From Archilochus colubris (taxonomy: Eukaryota > Chordata > Aves > Apodiformes > Trochilidae), in contig CM041084.1 of assembly GCA_023079485.1 (NCBI GenBank), forward strand, positions 36,343,609 to 36,407,608: a stretch of DNA of 64,000 nt. The letters are read 5' to 3'. This document shows, in pieces, positions 13,001 to 26,920 of the stretch. Position 1 is the stretch's first letter. Each line of letters starts with the position of its first letter. The position numbers and the translations under genes are program-made. The notes under the pieces are model-generated. The model did no database searches, was not told the origin of the DNA, and saw only the letters and a list, made by a program, of their open reading frames with translations.

Positions 13001-14328
13001 AGAGCTGTTCCTAATGTACAACAATATTTGCTGATATAGACTTGGACAACTCAAGCCTGCAAACAACTGAATGCACTCACATGAAATAAGAATACCATCC
13101 CCACAAAACTTTACCACTCACTCCAAATGGGAAATTTTTACTATAGAAAGGCTCTTAATCTTCTCCTGTTATTCAAGGTGCTTAGTATCTATGAGAGGAC
13201 ACCATGCACAATATCTCCCCTGTGTTTGAACACTTCCCAGTTTCCTGGAATACAGCTTGTCATACCAGAGCCTTTCTCCAGTCTGAGAGCTGCCTGCCTC
13301 TGATGTCTTTGACGCCATTGTCCCACCAGCTGCTCCTTCTTCATCTTGAAAACTCTGCTAAAGCTGTGAGGTAAAGCAAAAGACACAGGTAAGATTGACA
13401 ACTACCAAGAGGGAAATGATCAACAAACTGAAAAAAAACGTCAATTTTTTTCATCAGTGAGAGAAACAGGTGCATAAGGGCAGCTTTACTCCTATACATC
13501 AGTGGCACCTACTGAAATGCCTGCTTGAAAGAAAAGTAAACAAACCCAAAACTCAATGGTACACAGGTGGTCTTCTGTAGCACAAAATCTAGTATTTCTG
13601 TAGACACAGAACTGAGAAAACCTTAATGCATTTGTTCTTCAGAAAGAAGTGATTTTTTTAATTGCTGTGAAATGTTTGGAGTAACCATCAGACCAGTATC
13701 AGCAGCTTTTCTAGATAAGCAGGAATCTTTGTCATTAAACATGTTAAAATCTGATGCTAACACATTGCTACCTTTAAAGAGGAACATTTTTCTTTATAAA
13801 CCTCTAAATATTGTGATAGCTATCAGCTGCCATTCATTTAAGGACAGTGATGTAACATGGCTGGAATTTCAGAAGCAAATCTGCAGAACCTATTATATTT
13901 TTATAATATATTTGGAGACTTTCCAGTTCATGCCATCAGTATAAGACTAAGATGGGCAGAACCATTTGACTATTTTTTGATGATGCAGTTTAACAGTTTG
14001 TTTGGAAGGCCCTGGGCAATTTGATTAGTGCTGTTTGATGGAGCAGTGTCAGCAGCATGAAGTGGAACAGTTCTGCTTGTAAGTGTCTGGCAGGAGATCC
14101 GAGTTTCTGAGCATCACACAGGCACAAGCAATAAACAACATGTTATTGTACATTCCATTTTATATTTTTATAGCTGAAGAAAATTAATAATGCATGAGCA
14201 TCCAGTAGGTTTCCATAAGACTCTGCCTTCAAAACAAAAATACAAACTACGGCTTGTGCTAGTATAACTGTCTGTACTTCATATCTGGGAGCACACTTTC
14301 AAGTCTCTTGTGGCTACAAGAACCTGGG

Positions 14329-14362
14329 TTGAATTCTGGCCCTGTTGAAGTCAGAGCTCAGC
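14329..14362 (+). repeat. Possible relic of an ancient amniote repeat
   Basis: GAATTCTGGCCCTGTTGAAGTCA resembles a motif common to old sauropsid repeats. The match is short and could be chance. Confidence 0.25.
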
Positions 14363-17300
14363 TAGAGTCAGATGTGCCAGCATCTAACCCTGGTTTGTAG
14401 TGGTGAATTGTGGCAATGTTACTGCTCTGGGGATAACATCAGGTGCTGGTATTAGGCAGTGTAGATGAATAGGCAATCTCTTTGTAATGCTTAGCTACCC
14501 TTTTGTTCTGCCATGTTGAGGTCACAGAACTGATACTGTGTAGTCTTTCTAGCATCTGAGGATATATATATAAGGAAAATCCAGATTTTCCTGTGTCTGG
14601 GCTCTGAAAGTTTACCCTTTTCTGAAGATATCTTTTCTGGCAACAAAAGTCTTCCAGGTTATTAAACATCTGAAGTGGAACTAGAACAAGGACAGAGGGA
14701 TAATGGGGCTGTTATCAGGCAAAGACTTGACAGTGGCTGCCACAAACCAGGCTCTTTTGTCTCAAGCTGTTACAAGCGTGTAGCAGCTTGGCTGCTGCAT
14801 GAGCTGTTTTCTATACCAGTACATGAACCCTGCTTTTCTGAAACTTCAGGGTAGGATTTATAAATTGATGCATAAATAGCTTATAACCCAGTGCAATAGC
14901 TAGTATTATTACCAAAGTAATACTTAAAGTATTTTCAACTTCTGTCTTGCAGACAACTCTCTCTGGGTTTCATGAGACAGACCCTGGGACTGAAATGACG
15001 TGAGTGCTTAAAGCCATTTTCTGTTCTTTATGAAACAGCTGCAGAGATTAATTCCTAGATGTCTTATACAAAATCTTGAATGATCTGCCACTGAATTAGA
15101 TCAAATATGTTTTTCACTTTCTAGGCATGCTTTAAAGCTCCAGTCACACTGTCACAGGTTTTGGTCTGTAAAGAGTGGAATTACCTCATGGGGTGCCCTT
15201 AGTCAAAGTTAGGTTTAAATTGCATAGGATAGAATCAGTGTTAACATTGGTTGTGAGGGAACAGATAAAATCAGGTTTAGCATAACATCAGAGCACTATA
15301 GATTGGTGACACCTAGTCTGGGGGTGACTACTTCCTGGCAGACTTACTTCCACAGGTTTTTGAACAAACATGAATAAACATAAGAAATGTACTCTAGTTT
15401 AGGACTTGACGTTGTGGCTGAGGTGTTTCTACTCTACTTTGAAGTGCTCTTAAGCCTGATTTACTGTATCACATAAACTAAAATAAAATAAGTAAATTCA
15501 AAGGCAAAGCCATCGTTTAGAAAGTGAGCGTCTCTTCCCTGCCTCTGGCAACAGAGCAGTCTGGGCTGTGTAATCCCTGACTGCCAGAAGGAAGGCTGAA
15601 CACAAGAATTATTGGTATCCTGTAAAAACCTTCATTTTCACCTCACAAGAGTTGTTAATTGGCTGTGGGCAATTCCTTGAAACATTTAAATAAATAAAAA
15701 AACAACAGTATTTTTAAGATGAAAGGTGAGGTACAGACAGCTTTAATTTTCATATCTTGTGTTTGATTACAGAGAGTGACACCTGATGGCTGTCTAGAAG
15801 ATTGTCTTGATAACACACTGTGATAGATTAACAGATTTGCAAACCAGAGGGATTCTTCTATTAATGTGAGCCACCTGCACATTAGCACAGTCCTCAGCAT
15901 TTCATCAGGTGATTCTTGTCTAACACACCCTTAGTGAAACAGTACCACTGATTGCCTGGAACGAGTGGAATCATCAACAGGTTACAGTGTTTCTGTAAAA
16001 GGATTTAAATTGAATTGATTTGGCCTTATATTTAGGTGCCTATTCAGCTTTCTGCTTTTCTACAATTTTTGGAGGTCTGCTTGTTGATTGTGATTTCGTT
16101 TTAGAGATAATTTTGGATTAAAGTAGTAGAAAAATCTGCTTTCTGTGGGTAAGTTGTCCTAATATTTTTATATGCTTGTGATTAATGAATATGTGTTTCT
16201 CATCTGTTTATTTTCTCCTTCTACAAATTTTCAAAGCTTGGGTAATAATTCTGGAACACAGAAGTGCTCATGTGAAGGTTGTTTTTTATTGGTTTGGTTT
16301 GTTTTGGTTTTTTTTGCAAGAGCAAAAATTATTTCATAAAGGGCAATTTTGACTCTTTTTCATGCTTGCATTCAGTTCTGTGGATGTACACCCATAGTAA
16401 ATCCTTATATGTCTCTTTTGTATGATAAATGGATAGTTCTCTATTGGAGAGAGACCATTTATGGTCAGTTTTGCATCTTTAGTTTAATATATTAATGTAA
16501 CATTTGAGATTTAATTTAATCAGAAGAATAAAGAGAAGCTCAAAACCGAGGCTATATTACAAAACATGGTTAACTTAATTTGGATGTGTTTAAAAGTCTG
16601 ACAGTTTGTGTTTAGTAAAATAGATCAAGATTTGAGGCTTTAAGGTATTATGCAAATTACATCAATCTTGAATTTTATTAAGAAATTAGTATTTTCTAGT
16701 GTCTGTGGTCAAATAAAGAACGTTCAGAAGACTTTAAAGGTAAACTGTTGAACTCACTAGAAAATACTTGGCCAAGAGTTAGCTGTGCTTCATTGTAACA
16801 ATTAAGAGAAGAGAATAAAGAGATTTTTGTGCATAAAGTATAATATTCTCAGAAATAGGGTCATGCTTTTCACACCAAGAGTTCCTTGTGTGTCTTAATA
16901 TACAGTTCTGTAATATACAGTTCTGTTGTGATGTTAAGTATTCACATTATTAAATTGAAACTAAACAAAATTAAAAATGAGGGACAATGCCAAACAGAGT
17001 CTTAGGAAAAGACTGCTTTTATAGCTCATCAGTACAAATTTCTTGCCAAATGCTCGTTGAGCTAAGTAAGGGTTATTTATTCATATGAACACCTGACTTA
17101 TAAAATCAATCAAGCACTGATATCAAAGATGTCTGGCTTTTGCATCTATTCAGGTTGATGCTTCCATTAACTTAACTTCATACTCTAAAATGTATTTCAT
17201 TTCTAAACATGCTGTGTGTAACTCATTAACATCGGAGCCCCCAACAGTAATTGCCTGAAAGCGAGTCAAGAAAATCAGAAAAGATGAAGAGCTGAATTAC

Positions 17301-17869
17301 CACTTAATGGAAGTAAAAAAAAAAAAAAAAAAAGGCACCAGACAGATATTTAAATTGACTTTTAGGCATCAACAAGACACTTCTCTCTGGAAAGCATTCG
17401 GTATAGGTTTTTTAAGATTTTTAGACTGCGTTTTTGGTTTCTGGTGAGATGCTTAAAAATGTATTAAGTAAAATTGTATCTATCAGCATAATCCCAGATG
17501 GAAGTTGACTCAGTAATTGATACCTTGTTGTGTGTGTTTATAATATCCTATGCTTCCTTGAGTTCCATACAGTTATGTCATACTTTGTTAGAAAGGTCTT
17601 AAGAATGAACTCTACTTCCATGAAGGTATGAAGCATCAAAAATCTCTCTTCCAGAGAACTATTTCAGACAAAGCAAAAGCATTGCTTTTATTAACTGTCT
17701 GACCTTCAAAAACTGGAGTCTTTTGAAACAAAGACAGGATTTGCAGTGTTCTTGTACACATTTCTTGCCTGTGGTCAGAGTGTGATGGCAAAGCTGGCTT
17801 CTCAGTAGTTTGTCAGTGTCACTCCACTGCCCATAAGGCTCCTCACCTGATGCAGATCAATAAGGTTCC

Positions 17870-17922
17870 ATTTGCCTCAATGCAGCTGGATTGATTTTCA
17901 TCAGCTGCAGATTTGGCTGGGC
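17870..17922 (+). repeat. Possible relic of an ancient amniote repeat
   Basis: CCTCAATGCAGCTGGATTG and CATCAGCTGCAGATTTGGC have the order and spacing of an old repeat containing 'tcaatggagct...caccagctgaggatctggc'. The degree of change makes this a weak call. Confidence 0.25.
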
Positions 17923-18823
17923 TTGTGCAGGGAGTACATTATGGTGGCAGACAGACCACAGCTTTAAGTATTTTAGCATCATGAAGGTGAATAAAGGTGA
18001 TGATAACCTCTTGTCTGTGTAGCAGGCTGTTGTCATAAATTATCCATTTGATTGTTACACTGAAGCAAAAGGATGTTGTGAGTTGCATTTCTTTGTTTGT
18101 TTGGGGGAGGTTGTGCTAAATAACATCTGGGTTTAAACATCCTAAAGGAACTATTGTATTTGGGTTCTGAACTAATTGTCCTTAGTACAGTTCACATTGA
18201 TTTCCCTGGTGCTCTTATTCCTGCTTTGTGCGAGTGTTGTCAAAACAGTTCTTCCAAATTCCTTCAGCTAGTTATTGGAGAGAAGCAGGTGATATAGCAA
18301 AGTGACATGGCTCAACTCTGATTCATTCACAACTTGCACAGGGACTTGTATTACAGAAAGAATATTTGGCATATTTGTACAGCAAACTAACACCTCAGTT
18401 TAGTAATGATGTAAGGTTTATTTTAAAAACATATGTAGACATGAATACAGCAAGAATTAAATATTTAGGCTGTGTGTGTGGCATGTGCTCATTGGCCTTC
18501 AAACAGTCCTGAAAAACCCAGTCTACTATTACATCACAGAAAAATAATTGTTTTACTGAAGTAGCTAAAGAGATTAATTTCTCCCTGGAGCTTTACAGGC
18601 TGCCATTCAAAGACATTATGGTTAGCATGTTGGTTTCTGTTTTTGTTTGAATCAAACTCTAAACGTGACAGAGACAGGGGAGGGGGCATCACTTTTCATG
18701 GCTGTCAAGTTTAAAACAGAAAAAATAGCCAGTATTTCAAAATAACACTGTAATTTACCTTTTCATCTTAGCTGTGAACTGAGAAAAACAAGACCTTTAT
18801 TTTCACACTGCACCTGTTTCTGA

Positions 18824-19324
18824 GTGCCTTCCAGGCACAAACAATATGATTCCTATCAGGCCACATGTGGGTTTTTTAATTTCTCTAGAATGAAAATTAC
18901 ATATTTACTTTTTCCACTTAAGTATGTACTTCTAACTGTGCCAAAAGTCACCTGTATATCTTCAGCAGCAAAGGGAAGGCTGAAGGCTGGTAAGCCCTTA
19001 ATAGGCAGAAACAACAGCAGAACTTTTAGACCTGTAAAGCCTCATTTTACAGTTTTAAATGTGCTCCAGGACAAGTGTGGTTTTCTCCTTATGGCTCTAC
19101 CCACTAAATCCTGGTGTGCCTTATTGCCACTAATATCAGGACAAGTACTGGTACTGAGTATATTTAATAAAATTTCCTTGGACATTTGGGACATTTATGC
19201 CTTTATCTTGTACACCTTCCAGAAATCTTTTTATTGTAGTTGTTTGTTGGTTTTTTTTAAGTGCTTGGTAGTTTTTCCACAGTCTCTTCGAATTCCTTTT
19301 CTACCAAATTTACCATTTTGGTAA
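18824..19324 (+). other. Longest isolated open frame in the desert (166 codons), probably not a gene
   Basis: The translation begins MPSRHKQYDSYQ and is rich in Leu, Phe, Cys and Ser without a recognisable domain, signal or transmembrane pattern. One open frame of this size is about what chance gives in 64 kb of AT-rich DNA. No splice or promoter context supports it. Confidence 0.1.
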
Positions 19325-21578
19325 ATCAGTATACCTGTTTGCTAAGCCACAGGCTCAAGAATGGTGCTAGTGTGGGTGGCTCTAGGACCTGCACACATGG
19401 GTGTCTTGATCTTGGTGGTATATGTACTGTCAAGTGGCATTTTGAAATGACCTGGTGTCACATGCTGCTAGGGAGAAGGCAAGGCCACCTTCTTTCTGCC
19501 ACCTCAGCCATGCATGGAGCATTTCTGGAGATGGCAGAGGAGATGTGAACTGAGAAAGTCCTACTTTTCCTGGACCATTGCTCTTCACTGTAGACAAATG
19601 CATTCTTGGACCTGTGTTAAAGGGTACCATGGAATCAGGATTTGTTTATCACCACAGTCTGTGCTTATGTTCAAATAACTCATATGAGATGGGTGTGAGC
19701 TCAAGCATAAGGTTGGACTCATGCTTAGAAGCAATCCTGAAGTAGCCATAGAGACCACTCAAGCAACAGGGCTAAGTTTGTGAGAGCTACTTTGTGCCCC
19801 TAAAAGCACAAAGCAACATTTATAGAACCTTTTCTTAATGGGTAAGGCTTGTATGTACACATTCTGAGGTAGCTTTTTCTGAAAACAGTCTTTATATTGA
19901 AATTCATTTCACAGGAGGCAGAAATCCACAATGACTGAAATATAAAGAATCAGGACTTACAGAAAAATAAATCTGAAAATTTGCCAAAAAAAATTAAAAA
20001 TCCCACTAATTATGAAGTCCATATAATTCTGTAAAGCATTTATTAATCTTAAATTGAAAATATGGGCCACAAATTTTAGTTTACCACAAGTCAGGAACCT
20101 CTTACCTCTTGTTTTCATTATAATCTTTATGTGTGGATATAAAAAAAACAGAAAATTATAATCTGAGTGTCCAAGTGTTTCATAAGTACTTAGATAAACA
20201 TGACTCTTGTTCCAAGGAAAACATAGCATAGTTTGGAACAAGGCACAAGTAATTAAGAGGGGGAAAAAATGTGGAAAAAAGGACACTGCAGTTAAAAGAA
20301 AATGAAATCCTGCTGCTATCTGTGTTCCTATGATATTTTTCCTTCATTCTGAACTTGTCAGATACTAATTGCTAAATAAAATCTGGTCTTTCTGATTGTT
20401 GCCCAAACACATGTAGTTGGCTGGGTTTATTTCTGGGGCTTTGTCATGGTGCTTAAAAGGGGTTGTTGTCTAAGGGAATGGTTTTGTAGTAAATTTCAAA
20501 AGTGTTTTACAGTTCTGAGAAATACAGAAATAAAATTTGGAAATGTTGGGGGATCTGGTAATGGACCATTACCATTCAAGGCAAATGTCATTTCTGGAGC
20601 AGCAAACGTATGCACGTGTGTCTGCATAATGCACTGGGTATCATGAGACAGAGTGGGCTGCAGAAGAAAGAGTGGGCATGGAGGCATTTTAGGAAAGGAT
20701 TAAATAGAATTAGAAGTAGTGAATAAAGGTTTGCATAGTGTATTTCACTTCCTTTGGCAGTAGGAAATGACAGAAAAATATGGCAGATGCTTTGCCTTCT
20801 GTTTTGTGCTCAATAACTCTGGGGTAGGCTCGTAATTAAATGTATATGTAGTCTGCCCGTGGGATACTGGCTAAGGCAAATAGTGTGTTGAACTTCACTC
20901 AGCATAAGAGATGATTGAGCACTCTGCTTCCACAAAGAGCTGCCCTCTGATACATTTGCCTGTAGCTTGTGGGTGTTAAGTCTCCATTTGTTACTTTAGT
21001 AAAGGCATTAGATTGGAAAGATGACTGCAAGGTCCCAGAGAGCTTCCTAGGTCCCAGGCAGACATTGTTTGCTGTATGGTAGGGATAGAGGTATATAAGT
21101 CATGAGCCACTGCTCAGCCATGCAGGACACCAATCAGTGTTGTGGTTGAAAAGAGAGTAAGAACAAAGTATATTAGAGCTTTTACCCTATCTCAAATACT
21201 GACTACTTCCCTCACCCTAAGTTATATTCACTAGTTCTTGACCTCTGCTTCCTGTCAAGCAGTTGGCTGCACGTTCAGATGAGTCACATGGAAAAGTTTA
21301 TTGGTTTGTGCTTTATATCTCTTTACAACTACCATCCTTAAACTTCACTAGCCAAAGTCACAAAGGCCATTCCCCTGACACTTATACCCATCCATTCCTT
21401 GATCTTCTCTTACTTCCAAGACTGTACCTTTTACGCTTTTTCTCTGGCATACCAAGAAAAGCATGTGCAGAAGTACAAGATTTAGTTGATGAGGGAGGTG
21501 CCATTTTTGTTTTGTTAGTGCAGATGCTATCAAAATTTATAAGGAGCCAGTGCCCATTGAATCAAGCAAATATCTGAA

Positions 21579-21848
21579 AATCATTTAGGCTGTAAGTGAT
21601 GTCTTAAGATCTTCTAATCCAACCTCCATGATCAAGGAAGATCAATGAAAGCAGATTACCCTAGCAAAGTGTGAAGTTGGATTTTTAGTATCTCCAAGGA
21701 CAGAGACTACAACCTCTTTGGGAAGCTTGTTTCAGCATTTGGCCACCTTTAAAACAAACAAATTATTTTATTTGTTTTATCCATTGCCTCTTGACCTGTA
21801 GTTTTGTACTGAGGTCTGGCTCCAGATTTATTCCCTCTCATTGGATAC

Positions 21849-21880
<32 letters not shown>

Positions 21881-22575
21881 ACATACACATGTACATACAC
21901 ACACACAAGATTTTCTCTATTCACCCCTCTATTCCCTATACCCCAAGCTTTTTTATCCAGAATGAATTGTATCTCATCTCTCTCAGCCTCTGCTCACATG
22001 TAATTGCTCTAAAATTGATTTTGTGTGTAGTCCTTTTCTAGATCTGCTCCAGCAAGTTCATCTTTCTTGTATTCATGAGTCCAGATCTGGAGTCACCAGT
22101 GCAGGTGTGGCCTCACCAGTGGTGAGCAGGAGAGAATTGCTGCCCTCAACCTGCTGGCAATGCATCCCAGCTTACTGTTGGCCAAAGATACAAAGGCAGG
22201 TTGCTGGATCAAGGTCAGCTTGTTGTCCACCTGAAGTTGCTCCCTGCAGAGCTGTTTTCCAGCTGATCACTGCTGGCACAGACCACCCACCACCCCCATC
22301 ATGTAAATGTACATGGGTTTATTCCTCTCTGTCTGAAGGACTTGGCATTTGCCCCTTGATGAACTTCTTGATGTTCTTGTCAGTGCACTTCTCCACCCTC
22401 TTGAGGTTCCTCTGAGCTGTAGCACAACTATCTGGTCTATCAGCCACTTGTCCCAGTTTGTATCATTTGCAGACTGTCTGATGGTGCCCTCTATCCCCTT
22501 ATCCAAGTTATGAATGATGAGGCTAAGAAGTATTGTCCACAGTACCCTTTGGTAGGCTGCTAGTAGCTAGCAACT
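21579..22575 (-). mobile_element. Old, degraded CR1 LINE fragment
   Basis: The left edge, AATCATTTAGGCTG followed by GATCTTCTAATCCAACC, resembles the antisense 3' end of an older CR1 subfamily that lacks the ATTCTATG octamer. Further right, recognisable antisense landmarks are a degenerate copy of the dysfunction-prone 3' UTR (21690-21750) and the reverse-transcriptase-frame stretch GTGTGGCCTCACCAGTGGTGAGCAG (in pieces, 22100-22130). The CTTGGCATTTGCCCCTTGATG region (22340-22365) and the ATTTGCAGACTGTCTG region (22465-22480) follow in the expected order. All reading frames are broken. An AT/CA microsatellite sits inside it. It is much more divergent than the other two CR1 copies. Confidence 0.8.
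21847..21907. repeat. (AT)n-(CA)n compound microsatellite
   Basis: About 24 bases of alternating AT pass into GTATGTATACATACACATGT and end in CACACACACA. It lies inside the old CR1 and splits its body. The short frames translated from it (runs of Tyr-Ile) are artefacts. Confidence 0.95.
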
Positions 22576-23222
22576 AGATTTATTTTTTTTATTATTGTTG
22601 TTGACTGCAAGCCTAAGTGGCAATTGTTACTCATAGTTCAAAATTTTAGTTTCTGTTGCATAGATGTACACACAGTGCAGCATTCACAGTTCAAGCTTTT
22701 TTTTTCCCTATAGGTTTCTAAGCCATCTCTAAAAAGAAAAGATCTTCACTTGTCTATCGTTTCACTGCCTGTTATCATTCTCATCTTTCTGAAACATGAC
22801 CACCAGTTTTACAGGGTATCCTCCAGAGAGCAAAAGCCGACCCTTGTCAATACTCCTTCATATTCACATACCTTGGAAACAGCTGCATTACACAGGCAGA
22901 TTATGGCCTCAGTGTTGAGAATTATCAGACTTCACTGATTTGATACATTTGTATTGTTCTTCCTCTGCTCTATGCCCAACAGGTGCCCTGTGTAATAGCA
23001 ACACAGAGTGAGTTTTTAGTGTCTTAAAATCAGTTTCCTTTTGTACAACTGCCTCATCCTTCTCATTGTAAAGAGAACGAGAAAAATAACCTGATGCCTA
23101 TGCTTCAGGTGCTGGCTCAGGTTACAAGAAATATTATTTAAAAGGCTGAAATAGTCTGAATTTTCATCTTCCTCTCTGTCACTGTCACAGAGGAGCTGCA
23201 GTGAATTTACTGTGTGTGCACA

Positions 23223-23257
<35 letters not shown>

Positions 23258-23264
23258 ATATATC
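23223..23264. repeat. (TG)n-(TA)n compound microsatellite
   Basis: Nine TG dinucleotides are followed by about nine TA dinucleotides, ending just before TCCATCCATG. It directly abuts the CpG-rich patch at 23271. Confidence 0.95.
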
Positions 23265-23270
23265 CATCCA

Positions 23271-23440
23271 TGTGCCTGTGGAGGTGAGAAACCCGGCCTG
23301 ATGGAGGCAAATCCCTGTTGCCGGCAGCAGCTGCAGTGCGGCGAGGAGTGCACTAGGTGGGGACCGAGCCACGCCTGACACCGGGACGGAAAACAGGCTG
23401 CGGGGTCCGTGTAACCCTCGTTCCATCAGTGCTAGTCAAG
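23271..23440. other. CpG-rich patch of unknown origin
   Basis: About 170 bases are clearly richer in GC and CpG (for example CCCGGCC, TTGCCGGC, GCGGCGAGG, CCGGGACGG, CTGCGGGGTCCG) than anything within 8 kb either side. It begins right after a TG/TA microsatellite. An AATAAA lies downstream at 23517-23522, followed by CTCGAACC. This could be part of another LTR, a retrocopy fragment, or a small orphan CpG island. I found no TG...CA ends with a matching duplication, so no class is assigned. Confidence 0.5.
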
Positions 23441-26400
23441 AAGGAAGGATGAGCAGCAGGGAAAAGATGCTGAAAAATCAGCATTCTGGCTGAAGGACCA
23501 GCCATAGCAGTGCAATAATAAAAGTCTCGAACCATAAGGACTGTAACACTTTATTATTTGTTCGTGGTTATCTAAGGAAAGCTTGTAGGAATGTGCTCTA
23601 TAAAGTTAATAGTTTAAAGTTGAAAAATATAACCCAAGGTTTTCAAGTGGAAATGCATGCTGGAGTATGTGTTGGTTTCCTATTGAAGAGCTTGTTTCTG
23701 CTACCAGTTTTGGGGTGGGGTTTTTTTGCACTTAGTGATTTATTATTTTTTGAATAATTAATAAAGTTTACACTTCATCAAATGAGTTGTACAAAAATTA
23801 CGTTAAAAGAAAACCAGTGAAAATGTCTGTCTTGGATCTAAAATGTTGTTGTGTCTTTGGAGAGGGTTAACCCAGGACTACCCTTATGCCTGGAGTGGGT
23901 CAAAGCATAATTTAGAGTGTTTGGATGTTGTTTTGCTAAGTGCAGATGTGGGGTTTTGTTTAAGGGCCACCCCTTCAGTTTGTAGGACACATGAGAGGCC
24001 ATGGTAAATAAGGTGAATGTGGGAGAGAATAAAGCAGTGGTGAATTCATAAGTAGAGTTCTGAAAAAAAACAGTCCTCTAGGCTCTCCCTCAAAAGATGT
24101 TATGAATGAAGCTTTCAATGTATAAAATCAGGTGAAATATTCTCTCTGAAAAGTAATTATGTTGAAAATCTCCTTTTAAGCCTTAGTCAAGTTTTTAATG
24201 GCTTATTTTCAGTGTACTAATTTTGACTAGACAGCACTAAATGCAACTGAACTTCTCACTTCTTCCAAAATAGAATGGGGTTTAGGGGGCAAACAAAACT
24301 TGTTGGGGGGCAATGAGGAAAAAAATCAAAGGTTTGGAGTTTTCCTCCTGAAAATTGGATTCCAGACCAGAAAAAAATAGTCTTTGCTGGAAATGTTTTT
24401 TGTAATTCATGCCCATTCAAGGTAAATAAATCCAGTTCATTGTGGATAAATTCTATCAATTTCAGTAATTAGGAGGGGAGATTATGCCTCTTACTATGTT
24501 TCTTCCTCATAACTTTCAATCTAACAGTGAACATTCTGAATTCTTCTAAAGCTCACTCCTTGGGTGAAAAACTACCCATAAAATTGGGTGAAGTACAGGA
24601 GGCCTACCCTGTGTTTTTGAACACACATATTCACATAAATGTCTCTTAATGGAGTGATAAGATTGTTTCACACACTGCTTTTCTATGTATCACTTCTGGT
24701 CCTTTTGTGTAAGTGCTTATAATGGGATTCTCTTGATAATAAAATTTTTGGAAGTCCCATTTTAGGTAGAGTCTGAGGAAACGTGTATGTACAGCTCTAT
24801 CCAACACAACAATAAGTAGCCTAGTCCTGAGTAAGCAATGCAATCATGCAAGACTTCTTGCTTTATCCCCAAGGGAAACCACTGCAGGCTAAAACAACAG
24901 TATAAAGAACCAGAAATATGAAGTTTAATTATTGCAATTATGCAGCTTAAATAAAGTTCTCTGAATGACCTGGGGGACTGAGGATTCAGTGTGGTAGGTG
25001 ATTGATGCTAGACTAATTATTATGATATCTTGGCTCATTAGAGAGCTAATAATTTCAAAGTGAAAGACATGGTGTTTGTTGTTGGAGGATTGCTGCAGTA
25101 TATTTAGGTCCTCATGCATTTTGTTGCACATATATGGAACTTGTATGCATGCTTGGTAATTAAAGCATATGATGGATGGAAGGTCTAATTATATATACTG
25201 TGTGGGAAGAACAGCCATTTCTTGGATTATCTCTATCAAGCAGTTGAATGGCTAGGATGTACTCAGCATTACTGTGGGCCTGTAATTCAATGTCTTCCCT
25301 CAGAAGAGCCCTTGTATTATTTTCTCAAGGTCTTGATTAATAACCCAAAACAAACTGGCTATGCTTTTGTATTGTGAAGTTTAATAAAATGTCAGCCTGT
25401 TGTGTGTCTTGAAGTCAGTTCAAATAGTGAACGCCAGAACTTTTAGGTAGATTAAAGCCATTCTTTCAGTATGCATTATTTCTTGGGTTTTTTTATTCTT
25501 TTTTTTTATTCAAATGAGAAGTTACCTGATTCTGTTACAGTTACAGCATGAACCTGGTTTATAATTAGTTGAAGACAGTGGCATATCACTTTCCTACACA
25601 AACACCTTAAGGTCAGTGAGAGAAAAGCTTCAAAATGGTCTCAACACCCCAGGAAAATCCTTAATTTGATTCACCATCATCTCTATCTCTGGCAAATAGG
25701 CAAATGCTCTGCTGAGGAACTGCTCTCAGAATCACAAATGGAGCCAGGGGGGCTGTGTTCTTCATGCACTCTGCTCAACTCTCCCACCTCATGTAAAAGA
25801 GAAAAAGCATTTGTCCAATTACTGTGACTCTTTTCTGAGTAAGAGAGAACTACATGTGTAGTTAAAATGTGATAGAAATGTGTGGCTTGGTTTCAATTTG
25901 TAAGCAGAGGAGGACTTTGAGAAATTACACTGTGCAGTGCCTCTGGCAGCAAAGGCAGCTTGAGAAATCCCTGTGCTACCAAATCTTCTAAGGAGCCTTG
26001 CCCCCTTTCATTATGCTGGCACACATTTTGGCAGGATTTTACTACAATGTGAAACAGGGGAATGAGGCAGGTGGGAAAATAAACCTGGTTTTGGAAGAAT
26101 GTTCTGAATCTTAGATGAGTTTGCTGATCTGATTTACTGAGCAGCTACTCAACAAATCCTACTGGGAAAACTGAGAAGGCTGAAAATGTTCCAGGGAGGT
26201 GAGAAGGAGCACCAAGTCAGGAACTTCTTAATCTAGTTTTGCTTGCTTTAGGGTAGTTGCCTCTTTGTTCATTAGCTGTAATAGTAATGGATTTTGTTTT
26301 TTTTCCTTAGGCTATAGGGGTGCAGACAATGTAAAAACTTACAGAATACCATTTCTATACACCTTTAGAAACTGATAAGTGGCTTTTGAAGCTTAAAGTC

Positions 26401-26920
26401 AGCCTAGGCTGGATTGGCAGGTTGAATCTATCTTTATTTTTTTAAACTGTATCAAATGCCTAGGTACTAAGACAGGTGTCACCATTTTGCCCCATTTGTA
26501 GAGATTTGCTCTAAAGCCAATGTCTGCCTCTGCAAATTTCAGTGAATGGGAGGCAAACTTGCAATTGAAAATTAATTTTATGTCAGATAATGCTGTTTTT
26601 CCTCAGAAAAACCTTACCTTTTGTGCACACATGTTTTTTCAATTAACTGTTCAGAAGATCACTCCTCCATCCGTAGAAGTGATAAGGTACCAAGTTTTAC
26701 CTTAAGCTAGACTTGAAACTCTTTGCAGAAAATGAGACCAGTGCAACAGTGACAAAAGTCATGAGTCCCTCACTTAAGTTGGTTTATATTGTTATAAAAT
26801 GGGTTGCTTTTTTGGGTTTTTTTTTTCTTTTCATTCAGGATATTAAGCAGTAGGTGGCACATGACTTTAACATTGTAACCTTGCTAAGGTGTTATTACTT
26901 GGTCTAGAAAGTTCTTGGAC

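Larger units (their letters stand above)
7451..21578. other. Intergenic desert, no gene seen
   Basis: Fourteen kilobases of AT-rich DNA. It contains the short repeats at 8367-8451 and 9971-10091, two faint ancient-repeat relics (14329-14362, 17870-17922), a T/G tract near 16278-16316 and an A19 run at 17315-17333. No splice-bounded coding exon was recognised. Confidence 0.7.

Noticed and set aside
18824..19324. 166-codon isolated plus-strand frame
   Set aside because: Length is within chance expectation for 64 kb; no recognisable domain or gene structure.
21791..22506. Several open frames across 21.8-22.5 kb
   Set aside because: Produced by the degraded CR1 and its microsatellite.
23271..23560. 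CpG-rich patch as a defined solo LTR
   Set aside because: AATAAA and CTCGAACC are suggestive, but no TG...CA ends with matching target duplication could be found.
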